64,000 nucleotides of DNA from Eunapius fragilis (Eukaryota > Porifera > Demospongiae > Spongillida > Spongillidae): assembly GCA_963681505.1 (NCBI GenBank), contig OY811992.1, positions 248,001 through 312,000 on the forward strand. Reading direction: 5' to 3'. Position numbers and translations under genes: made by a program. The notes under the pieces are model-generated. The model worked only from the letters and a program-made list of their open reading frames with translations. It was not told where the DNA came from and did not search any database. This document shows positions 55,516 to 64,000 of the stretch, piece by piece. The first letter of the stretch is position 1. Each line of letters starts with the position of its first letter.

Positions 55516-56532
55516 CTACATATTGTAATATGTTACACCTAATTGCTTCATGACATCATCCATTATGTCTGCAACCACCTGACTTTGATCAAGGGTCATG
55601 TGACTGCTCTCTGTCTTCAAAGCTTTCAGACACATGTGCACTTCTTCGGCCTCATACCTCATCCCAGAGCTATTTCTGAACACGGTAGGCTTATCAAGGG
55701 AGGGCAAGGGATACTCCAGTACGCCCATAGGGGTCTCCACTTTGGAAGGGCACCAGAAGGGAAAAGGCAGCTTAAGGGTCCCCTTTGTTCCCACGACGAT
55801 TGCTTCTCGTGGGAGGTCCAGTCCAATAGAAGATGTTAGTTGAGCAACCCTCTCTCCTGAGTACTTCAATGTGATGGCTGCAAAATCATCCACCCCAGTG
55901 TCCGCAAGCCACCCTGAGGCATGTATGGACTCGGGACGGTCTCCGCCAAACACCATTGTCGCAAAGTTGATCACGTAAACGCCCACGTCCAGGACGGCTC
56001 CTCCCCCGAGGGAAGGGTCCGTAAGTCGTAAGCGTACCTTTTGTTCATCGTCTGTTGGTCGCTGAAATCCAAAATTGGCCGACACGTACTTCACTTGCCC
56101 GATCGCACCCTCATCGATCAGGGCCTTCAATTTCAAGATGGCGGGAAAAAATCTGGTCCATACGGCTTCCATCAGGAACACGCCCCCATCTCTGGCTGCT
56201 TTGATCAGAGTGGCCGTCTCTCTGCCGTTCATTGTCAGCGGTTTCTCACAAAGCACAGGCTTTTTTGCCTCCAACATTAGTAGGCTACACGTAAGGTGCG
56301 TTGGGTGAATGGTGGCCACGTACACAACGTCCACTTCGGTATCTCCGGCTAGGGCTTCGTATGAGCCATAAGCACGTGGGATGCGATGTTCCTGCGCAAA
56401 TTTTGTAGCGGTATCAAGCGAACGTGAAGCAACGGCCACCACTTGGTGCTGGTCCTCTGGAAGAGATTGCAGTGCAAGGACGAAGTCGTGGGCTATATTT
56501 CCTGACCCACATATGCCCCAACGCAATGCCAT
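55516..56532 (-). CDS. DHDH: Trans-1,2-dihydrobenzene-1,2-diol dehydrogenase, Gfo/Idh/MocA family
   Basis: NADP-dependent cytosolic oxidoreductase; relatives oxidise dihydrodiols and D-xylose. A single exon of 338 aa. N-terminal Rossmann fold MALRWGICGSGNIAHDF (GxGxxA), VVAVASRSLDTATKFA, IPRAYGSYEAL, then the catalytic-lysine motif VLCEKPLTMNG (EKP) and FLMEAVWTRFFPA. The C-terminal domain has LGGGAVLDVGVYVINF, a typical Gfo/Idh/MocA segment. Length matches the family (about 334 aa). ATG 56532 fits the family start exactly. A decayed partial copy lies at 57935-58019. Confidence 0.95.
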   Translation of the reverse strand: MALRWGICGSGNIAHDFVLALQSLPEDQHQVVAVASRSLDTATKFAQEHRIPRAYGSYEALAGDTEVDVVYVATIHPTHLTCSLLMLEAKKPVLCEKPLTMNGRETATLIKAARDGGVFLMEAVWTRFFPAILKLKALIDEGAIGQVKYVSANFGFQRPTDDEQKVRLRLTDPSLGGGAVLDVGVYVINFATMVFGGDRPESIHASGWLADTGVDDFAAITLKYSGERVAQLTSSIGLDLPREAIVVGTKGTLKLPFPFWCPSKVETPMGVLEYPLPSLDKPTVFRNSSGMRYEAEEVHMCLKALKTESSHMTLDQSQVVADIMDDVMKQLGVTYYNM

Positions 56533-58215
56533 TGTATATAAACAGTGCGTTATACTTCTAATTAGTGCACACGTTGTTAATACATTTTTGTTACCGCGCG
56601 GGTTTTACGCAACGACGGCTGACCAATAAACCTTGAGCTGATGGTGATGACCAGAATGCTGGATATACAGCACTCCGCTCATGATAGTATAATCTGTCTT
56701 TTTGAACTGCGCGTAGATGTATCTGATTTTTTCAAGGGAATTTTAACTGGTACCTAGCAAACGTCTTCGATTTCCTTCACTGTTGTGCCTTTCATACCTA
56801 GGGCTTGAATGAATTAATGCTTACTGCAAGGATCTAACAGTTGTGTTATCCACTTTTTAATAATACATTGTTTATTCAGAGATAATATATAGATCTGCGC
56901 TAAATATATAGGTCATTGTCGTTTCCTTCCCATACCCCCTTTCTAAACAACCTGTATTAGCAAGGTCGAAGTAAGGGGGGGGGGGGGGAGAGCCCCCCCT
57001 CCCCCCCAATAGTGACATAGGGGGCGCTCAGCCCCTCCTAACCAAACAACAGTACAATTTTTATTCTTCGTCCGCTAGATCGCTCGCGTATATACCGTTA
57101 TCAATTTATATTATGACATCTAGAAAAGTCGCCATAGGATGGGGCCCCAGTAAATAATATTCATAAAGCTAGTTTTCCATCTGTATGAGTTTTCGTGATA
57201 TATGGGGCAGTGCAAGAGAAATTCGGGCTTATGTAGGATTTTGAGAAAATTGCAAGACAACTAAAAGAAAGTAATGCTTTCCATTGAAATGTATGGCTAA
57301 TTAAAAATTCAGCGCTTTGTAGCTCTATGATACACTGTCCAATTTTGGATGCGTAAGAGAACTGTTTTGTAGAGAGCGCTATCCTGTATCCAAAAACTGT
57401 TAAATTTGAAAACTTGAAAAAAATTGCAAAAGCCCAATTTTCTCTTGCACTAATTAGGGCATCGAAAGCTTCCGCGCTTTGCGCACACCTCCCGGTTCTT
57501 GCCCCTCCCTCCCCCCCCTCCCCCCCTCCTCGGAAATGATGAGCAGACGCCTATGTGCTCTGCTTGACAATGTGAAGCGAAGGCCCCGGTTAGCCTGCAT
57601 GGCGTCATCGTGAAGGCGGTAATGTTGCAGACGGCTAACGGTGTCCCTATTGATTGTTAGCTGCATGCCAAATGCAAACAGTACTTGTGGTGCAATAATT
57701 CACCGGCTTACTGGGTCTGGGGTAATTCTTAGCCCCCGGCGGACGAAAGGAACAAACGCCCCCATTGAAATTCATGAATTTAAGTATCCTTGCTTTTGGA
57801 AGCCCCCCCCCCCCCCCCCCCCCCCAATTTTATATACCTTCCGCAGTCTCCCTGGAGTACCAGTAATATCTCACGTGACAAGCATGATCAATCTCTCGCA
57901 CCCGCAGCACATTTTGGCCCGGGTACGAGATCAGATGTCAGGAACACGCCCCCATATCTCGATGTTTTGAGCGGCCGTCTCCTTACCGTTCATTGTAAGC
58001 AGTTGCACAGGCTTCTCATATGGGAAGCTATTAATACCAGCTGTACTAATTACATCATAACGCAAAGTATGAACATTACATTTGCATGTTTTAAAACACA
58101 TACTACTGAGCTAAAATATACTATGAATAGCACTGTATGGCCATTCACCTGTCAAACATGTATGGAGTGCACACACAAAACAGACAAGGGAAATATTGGG
58201 CATCTTTTGGTCCAA
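56533..58215. other. Intergenic region DHDH-RASA1 with transposon-like debris
   Basis: No gene recognised except the DHDH fragment. It has paired G and C runs at 56973-57008, 57505-57530 and 57803-57826 with sequences such as GGGGGCGCTCAGCCCCTCC and CTTCCGCGCTTTGCGC, which resemble ends of hAT-type non-autonomous elements. Confidence 0.45.
57935..58019 (-). pseudogene. Decayed fragment of DHDH
   Basis: On the minus strand CTTACAATGAACGGTAAGGA, GACGGCCGCTC and GGGGGCGTGTTCCTGA align in order with 56260-56172 of the intact gene (TMNGRETA...GGVFL), with several substitutions and a small deletion. The frame does not continue on either side. Confidence 0.75.
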
Positions 58216-61200
58216 TCACGAATATTTGTTTAGGTACTTCTTTTCTGCGGTGCGAATTGAAGATATAGCAGCCATGAGCTTCAGTTCAGGCTGATAGAGA
58301 GAGGAAGGAACAAGTCGTAGATTGCCATGACAACTTCACGTCGCCCCCCCTCCCATACCCGCCCCACATACATGCTTCTTTGCAGCATCTTCCAATGGCT
58401 TCTCATAGGTGACACACAAGTGATAGACAGCAGCAAGGTCTCGAGAACCATCTGATTGTAACTCTACATGAGTCACATCTGACCCTTCCTAAAAGACCGA
58501 GTGGGTTACCTCATTGTACAAAACATTGTGAAACAGTGATGCTACCTCAAAGAAACAGATCCAGTATGGTACTTCTTACCATCACATTCCCTCCTCACCC
58601 ACCATCACATTCCCTCCTCACCCACCATCACATTCCCTCCTCACCCACCATCACATTCCCTCCTCACCCACCATCACATTCCCTCCTCACCCACCCACAT
58701 TCCCTCCTCACCCACCATCACATTCCCTCCTCACCCACCATCACATTCCCTCCTCACCCACCATCACATTCCCTCCTCACCCACCATCACATTCCCTCCT
58801 CACATACCCCCCATATTCCCTTACCTTCACACTAGATAGGTCGTTTACAAACTGCTTCATCTTTATAAGGTTCTTCTGTATGAAAGGGTTTAGCACTGTC
58901 ATGAAAGGTTCTTTGGCTTTGAACTCCACCAGGTTTGCAAGATTCTGCATCCCCTTGGCGATGAGTTTGAGTGTTCGCTCAGCATTGGGTGATGGGGGTG
59001 CTATAAATAGAAATACAATTGGGGGTGGTGGTGGGTGGGGATGGTGATGGTGGTGATGGCAGTACTACATTTAGATACTTCATACGTCACATGACCATTG
59101 TCACATGTCACATAACCACTATGCATATATCATGTGACCCACCCCTCTCATCACGTACCAGTCACAAGGTTGAAGATCTGAGGCTTCAACATCGCTGGAC
59201 AGATGAATCTCAGGAATAGGAAGCCACTGAAAGGATCACAGTGGTTATTAACTGTGTTCACCAAGGATCACAGTGGTTATTAACTGTGTTCACCAAGGAT
59301 CACAGTGGTTATTAACTGTGTTCACCAAGGATCACAGTGGTTATTAACTGTGTTCACCAAGGATCACAGTGGTTATTAACTGTGTTCACCAAGGATCACA
59401 GTGGTTATTAACTGTGTTCACCAAGGATCAGTGGTTATTAACTGTGTTCACCAAGGATCACAGTGGTTATTAACTGTGTTCACCAAGGATCAGTGGTTAT
59501 TAACTGAGCACATACACCAGTGATGCTGGTACAGATCAACCTAACCTTAACCCAATCAATTAACCCCACACAGCCCCACCCCCAACCCCACACAGCCCCA
59601 CCCCCAACCCCACACAGCCCCACCCCCATACCTAACAGCTCTTGTTCTCACTGTACCATCTGTTGGCCATTTCTTCACTACTTCTTCCTGCAAGTGTTTG
59701 AACACCTGCCGCAAAGCCCTGAAGGCGTGTAGTGTTTGAATGAATACACACACCTGTGTGCTCTCCCACAATGATACCTGATGCATGCATGTACACAATC
59801 CCCTCCCCTCCCCTCCCCCTCCCCTCCCACTTACATAGGACACAGGGTTGCTGAGGAGTATATGGCATTAAGAATGTTGGCTAGGTGTGTTTGGAGCCTT
59901 TCAGAGTTTTGCATCAAATCGGTTCCCTTGGGAAGGTTGCTAGGGTTAAGCTGTACATGTGTATGTGCAAAGGAGGAGAAATACACCTTATTAATGCCCA
60001 CCCTGATATGCTCAAAAAGTAGCACGACCACCCCCCCTAGCATACCTCACACACATCCTGTGACTGTACTATGTGCTCAATGGGAACCTTGAGGATAGAG
60101 TGAAGGTAGTCTATACCTGTCAGCTTCATGAACTGGTCCATCAACATAGTGGGAAGAGTACTTGCCCGAAACAGTGTAGAAATATCTGCATAGTAATGAC
60201 ATTTGTCTGAATTCAAGAACCAATTGAATTACACCAATATCAAGATAATCTGGTTATTGGTTAGTTAATTAAACACCTTCAACCTTTGGTACCATCCACC
60301 CCATCATGGGATACCTTCAGACTCCACAGCCTTGCCCAGGCATGCTGCGAGGATGGGGATGACCCTGTCATTACGACAGAAGATGTGGATAAGTGTTGAA
60401 GCCAGCTCAGCGTGGTGGTCTTTGCACACTTGGGCCAATGTTTCAATGGCAGTAAGGTTATCAGATAGCAGCAGCTAAGAGAAGGCATAATGACAATGTG
60501 TCATTTTATCCCATGCAACCATATTGACTGGCTTCCTACCTCTTTCAACTGCTTGTATTCCTCATATGGAAGAATGACTTCATGCTAGGAGCGTGTGTGT
60601 GTGTGCATGTGTGTGTGTGTATGTGTGTGTATGTATGTGTGTGTGTATGTGTATGTGTGTGTGTGTGTGTGTGGTTGTAATTTTTTATAACCCATAAAAG
60701 AACAGGTTGCAATAATGAATATGCTAACCTTAAATCTGGCAGCCAATCGTATTGAGCCCCGGGATACTTTGGTGGTTCCAACAAGCAGCTGATGCCATTG
60801 GTCGTCTTGCTGCCCATTGGGTAGGTCTGTAAGGTGGACTGTCACCCGACCTAGGATCGAAAATAAGAGAAATATGACCACTGGACCACCACCTAATCCC
60901 TCCACTGGCCCACTACCTAATCCCTCCACTGGCCCACCACCTAATCCCTCCACTGGCCCACCACCTAATCCCTCCACTGGCCTACCACCTAATCCCTCCA
61001 CTGGCCTACCACCTAATCCCTCCACTGGCCCACCACCTAATCCCTCCACTGGCCCACCACCTAATCCCTCCACTGGCCCACCACCTAATCCCTCCACTGG
61101 CCCACCACCTAATCCATCCACTGGCCCACCACCTAATCCCTCCACTGGCCTACCACCTAATCCCTCCACTGGCCCACCACCTAATCCCTCCACTGGCCCA

Positions 61201-62262
61201 CCACCTAATCCCTCCACTGGCCTACCACCTAATCCCTCCACTGGCCCACCACCTAATCCCTCCACTGGCCCACCACCTAATCCCTCCACTGGCCCACCAC
61301 CTAATCCCTCCACTGGCCCGCCACCTAATCCATCCACTGGCCCACCACCTAATCCCTCCACTGGCCCACCACCTAATCCCTCCACTGGCCCACCACCTAA
61401 TCCCTCCACTGGCCCACCACCTAATCCCTCCACTGGCCCACCACCTAATCCCTCCACTGGCCCACCACCTAATCCCTCCACTGGCCCACCACCTAATCCC
61501 TCCACTGGCCCACCACCATTCCTTACCCAGTGGGGTGTCCTTCAAGAGAGTGAATCGTTTTCCTTTGGAGGATGCCTCCACTTCCACACTGAATGTTTCT
61601 GCATAAGGAGGGAGGGCTCTGAAGAGAGGAGGAGAGGGGGAGGGGGGGAGGGGGGAGGGGGAGAGAGGAGAGGAGAGGAAGGACGTATTTGTCACCTCCT
61701 AATACCATTTCATATGCAAATCACATGACAATGTTACATACCATCCCTTACATCACATGACAATGTCACACCACTTACTCAAACTGATAGCTTTCATCAA
61801 AGACGCAGGGAGTGTCTTGTTCCACCTTGGTCCTGGCCACACACACACCATCAATGCTCACCAGACAACACACATTGGAGGCAGGCTTGGCTAGCTTGCA
61901 GTCCTGTATGGACAGGGCAAGAGACCTTATCTGCTGGACCTCAGCACAGCCGGTCGGAAACACATCATCTGCACCCATACACTTCCTCAGTGTCTGCAGC
62001 CAAGACTGGGGAGGAGGGAAACAAGGTTATGACAATGTATGTGTGTACACACACATGATCAAACCACATTTAGTGTTCTGAAGACTAAAAACTAAAACTA
62101 CCAACTATTCGTTCTAATAAGCCCCATCTTTCTTACCCATCATGCTGTAAACACACACAAATGACATTAGTCCTTACCTCGGCAGCAGTAGCAGTTTCAG
62201 CACACATGTAGTGCAAGTACTGCTCATTGAGGTAATGTAGTCTGAGCACAAAGCAATCATTC

Positions 62263-62309
<47 letters not shown>

Positions 62310-64000
62310 TATTATCTTTTCCCATGATATCGGGAAACACCATACCTTCCATACAGACTAGGGTGAGCCATGTATACTTTGCACTGCTTCAAATCCAGCA
62401 ATCCTTTAGCTCTGTGGCTCTATAGAGGCATGTGCGAACACTTCCATGAGATCCCAAACACACATGATCATACACCCAATAACACCATGACACCCAATAA
62501 CACCATGACACCCAATAACACCATGACACCCAATAACACCATGACACCCAATAACACCATGACACCCAATAACACCATGACACCCAATAACACCATGACA
62601 CCCAATAACACCATGACACCCAATAACGCCATGACACCCAATAACACCATGGCACCCTGAACACCCATGACACCCAATAACACCATGACTCTCTACAACA
62701 CAATTAACACCCATGACACCATACAAATGTGGCAGGAGGGCTGAGTAACCCATCACTGCCACACCCCAAAGAGGCACATGAGGGGGTGGGGCTAGACTCC
62801 ATTCTCACATTCTCATGTTCATAGAAGAGTAATTTATGTTCATCAAATTTCAGCACAAAGTAGAAACCCTTCCATTGTCCAGGCACAGGGTACTTCTTTC
62901 CTGTTAGGGGAAGGAAGAACACACCCACTAACACAATGTACACACACCCACTAGCACATATGAACAAATTAATTTGGGGAGGTATGTTAAAATTAGCATC
63001 GCCACTAACACCTAGAAGCATTGTAGTTATTAAAACACAACAAAGCAGTTATCAGAACATGACAGCAGAGCTCTGACATACCTTTCTTAAGAAGAAGCAA
63101 TCCTGTCTTGTCTCCTGTAGAACTGGTTTGCACATGAGACTGGTTCTTGTTGACATCTGGTTGCCGTGGTAGCAATGGAGAAGCTTTTGGAAGAGACCTC
63201 TTGAAGTGAAAAGATATGAGAAAGAGTTAGCGGTACCATTGATCACTAAAAACATACATGTTTGTCGAAGTAAGGGACAGGTTCATCCAGCTTCAACCCT
63301 TCAAGGATGTCTTCCTTACGGTATCTTGATATGACATCATCAAGGCTGGAAGAGATGGGTATCACACCCTGCTACAGGTACACACCACAAGGCTGGAGCC
63401 CCTCCCACATGTCATCTAGCCCCTCCCACATGTCATCTAGCCCCTCCCACATGTCATCAAGCCCCTCCCTCTGCTGGAATATATCATTCTGACTTGCCAG
63501 TTAAACTGCCTTCCTCCAAAGAGGAAGTACCCGCTAACATCTTTCTGGATCAGAAATCTTTGCACTTTGTCCGGTGTTCTGGTCATGAGGGTGGGGTGAC
63601 ATAAGTCTATCGTAATTTGACATGCACATCTGAACATCTACATGTGTCATGTGCCAATCACCTGAACATCAACATGTGTCATGTGCCAATCACCTGAACA
63701 TCAACATGTGTCATGTGCCAATCACCTGAACATCAACATGTGTCATGTGCCAATCACCTGAACATCAACATGTGTCATGTGCCAATCACCTGAACATCAA
63801 CGTGTGTCATGTGCCAATCACCTGAACATCAACGTGTGTCATGTGCCAATCACCTGAACATCAACGTGTGTCATGTGCCAATCACCTGAACATCAACATG
63901 CGTCATGTGCCAATCACCTGAACATCAACGTGTGTCATGTGCCAATCACCTGAACATCAACGTGTGTCATGTGCCAATCACCTGAACATCAACGTGTGTC
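58216..64000 (-). CDS. RASA1: RASA1-type Ras GTPase-activating protein, 3' part, partial at right edge
   Basis: p120RasGAP-like: SH2-PH-C2-RasGAP order. The earliest exon in the window (63629-63494) is the end of an SH2 domain (DKVQRFLIQKD, YFLFGGRQFN), continued by SLDDVISRYRKEDILEGLKL at about 63371-63264. The linker TGDKTGLLLLKKG leads to a PH domain (KKYPVPGQWKGFYFVLKFDE, about 62900), then a C2 domain (61980-61550; ALSIQDCKLAKPASNV, PCVFDESYQFE). The GAP domain spans about 60860-58830. The arginine finger is present in STLFRASTLPTMLMDQFMK (about 60180) and the signature in FLFLRFICPAMLKPQIFNL (from 59226), then NLANLVEFKAKEPFM. The C terminus is AAISSIRTAEKKYLNKYS, TGA at 58216. It accelerates GTP hydrolysis on Ras after recruitment by SH2 to phosphotyrosine. 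The N-terminal SH2/SH3 part is outside the window. Confidence 0.93.
58575..58810. repeat. 20-bp minisatellite beside a RASA1 donor
   Basis: About 12 units of CACCATCACATTCCCTCCTC. On the gene strand the intron starts GTGTGAAG/GTAAGGGAATATGG, and each unit contains GGTGAGGAGGGAATGTGATG, donor-like and similar to that intron start. Confidence 0.92.
59226..59512 (-). repeat. 32-bp array formed from the 3' end of a RASA1 intron
   Basis: About nine units with AAGGATCACAGTGGTTATTA. On the gene strand the array reads AACCACTGTGATCCTT and its last copy becomes AACCACTGTGATCCTTTCAG, the acceptor of the catalytic FLRFICPA exon. Confidence 0.9.
60595..60672. repeat. (GT)n, RASA1 intron
   Basis: GT-rich microsatellite. 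On the gene strand a CA tract leads into an acceptor GCTCCTAG a few bases away. Confidence 0.93.
60880..61516. repeat. 24-bp minisatellite, RASA1 intron
   Basis: About 26 highly uniform units of CCACTGGCCCACCACCTAAT plus CCCT, with rare CCTACC or CATCC variants. It is a multiple of 3 and stop-free on both strands, giving false 300-codon frames. Confidence 0.97.
62263..62307. repeat. (CA)n, RASA1 intron
   Basis: About 22 CA dinucleotides. Confidence 0.95.
62470..62695. repeat. 18-bp minisatellite, RASA1 intron
   Basis: About 12 units of ACACCCAATAACACCATG, flanking the PH-domain exon. Confidence 0.95.
63630..64000 (-). repeat. 32-bp array carrying copies of a RASA1 SH2-exon acceptor
   Basis: At least 11 units (core CATGTGCCAATCACCTGAAC), running off the right edge. 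On the gene strand the real acceptor is GTAGATGTTCAG/ATG (63630), and each unit contains GTTGATGTTCAG/GTG, nearly the same acceptor. Confidence 0.92.

Noticed and set aside
60585-61728. Gly/Pro-rich 300-codon frames on both strands
   Set aside because: A 24-bp satellite in a RASA1 intron, open on both strands because of its unit length.

Overview
The window is animal (metazoan) nuclear DNA. Its genes are split by short GT-AG introns, lie 50 bp to 2 kb apart on both strands, and belong to animal families: DMXL, MFSD12, DDX49, nurim, an MCTP-like C2 protein, a WD40 protein, MEF2, PINCH/LIMS, bifunctional PAM, TAMM41, DHDH and a RASA1-type RasGAP. Compact spacing, short introns and divergent but complete animal proteins suggest an early-branching invertebrate such as a sponge. 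That placement is an inference; nothing here fixes the species.

Layout, left to right. 1-12.6 kb: 5' half of a DMXL gene (minus strand), whose introns are mostly minisatellite. 12.6-12.8 kb: a short head-to-head promoter with a CACGTGAC box. 12.8-16.4 kb: MFSD12 (+). 16.8-20.5 kb: DDX49 (-), 14 exons. 21.0-24.3 kb: a nurim fragment and a C2-domain gene (-). 24.8-27.0 kb: a TA-flanked inverted-repeat element. 28.3-28.9 kb: a small unknown gene (+). 29.2-33.5 kb: a WD40 gene (-). 34.2-36.7 kb: MEF2 (+). 36.8-38.7 kb: a long 21-bp satellite. 40.8-44.5 kb: PINCH (-). 45.4-47.9 kb: an unknown membrane protein (+), followed within 100 bp by PAM (+, to 53.5 kb). 53.8-56.5 kb: TAMM41 and DHDH (both -, single exon). 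58.2-64 kb: 3' part of RASA1 (-), running off the right edge.

The genes form no obvious pathway cluster. One pairing makes functional sense: DMXL (V-ATPase assembly) and MFSD12 (lysosomal/melanosomal cysteine import) share a divergent promoter of about 170 bp with a CLEAR-like E-box. CACGTG also lies within about 100 bp of the start codons of DDX49, the membrane protein, PAM and TAMM41.

The most unusual feature is that many intronic tandem arrays begin exactly at a splice junction and repeat it. Donor-derived arrays occur in DDX49 (four introns), PAM (two), MFSD12, MEF2 and probably DMXL. Acceptor-derived arrays occur in MFSD12, RASA1 and the WD40 gene. They create rows of decoy splice sites, some in frame and some ending in stops. 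The very long open frames inside these and other arrays are repeat artefacts, not genes.
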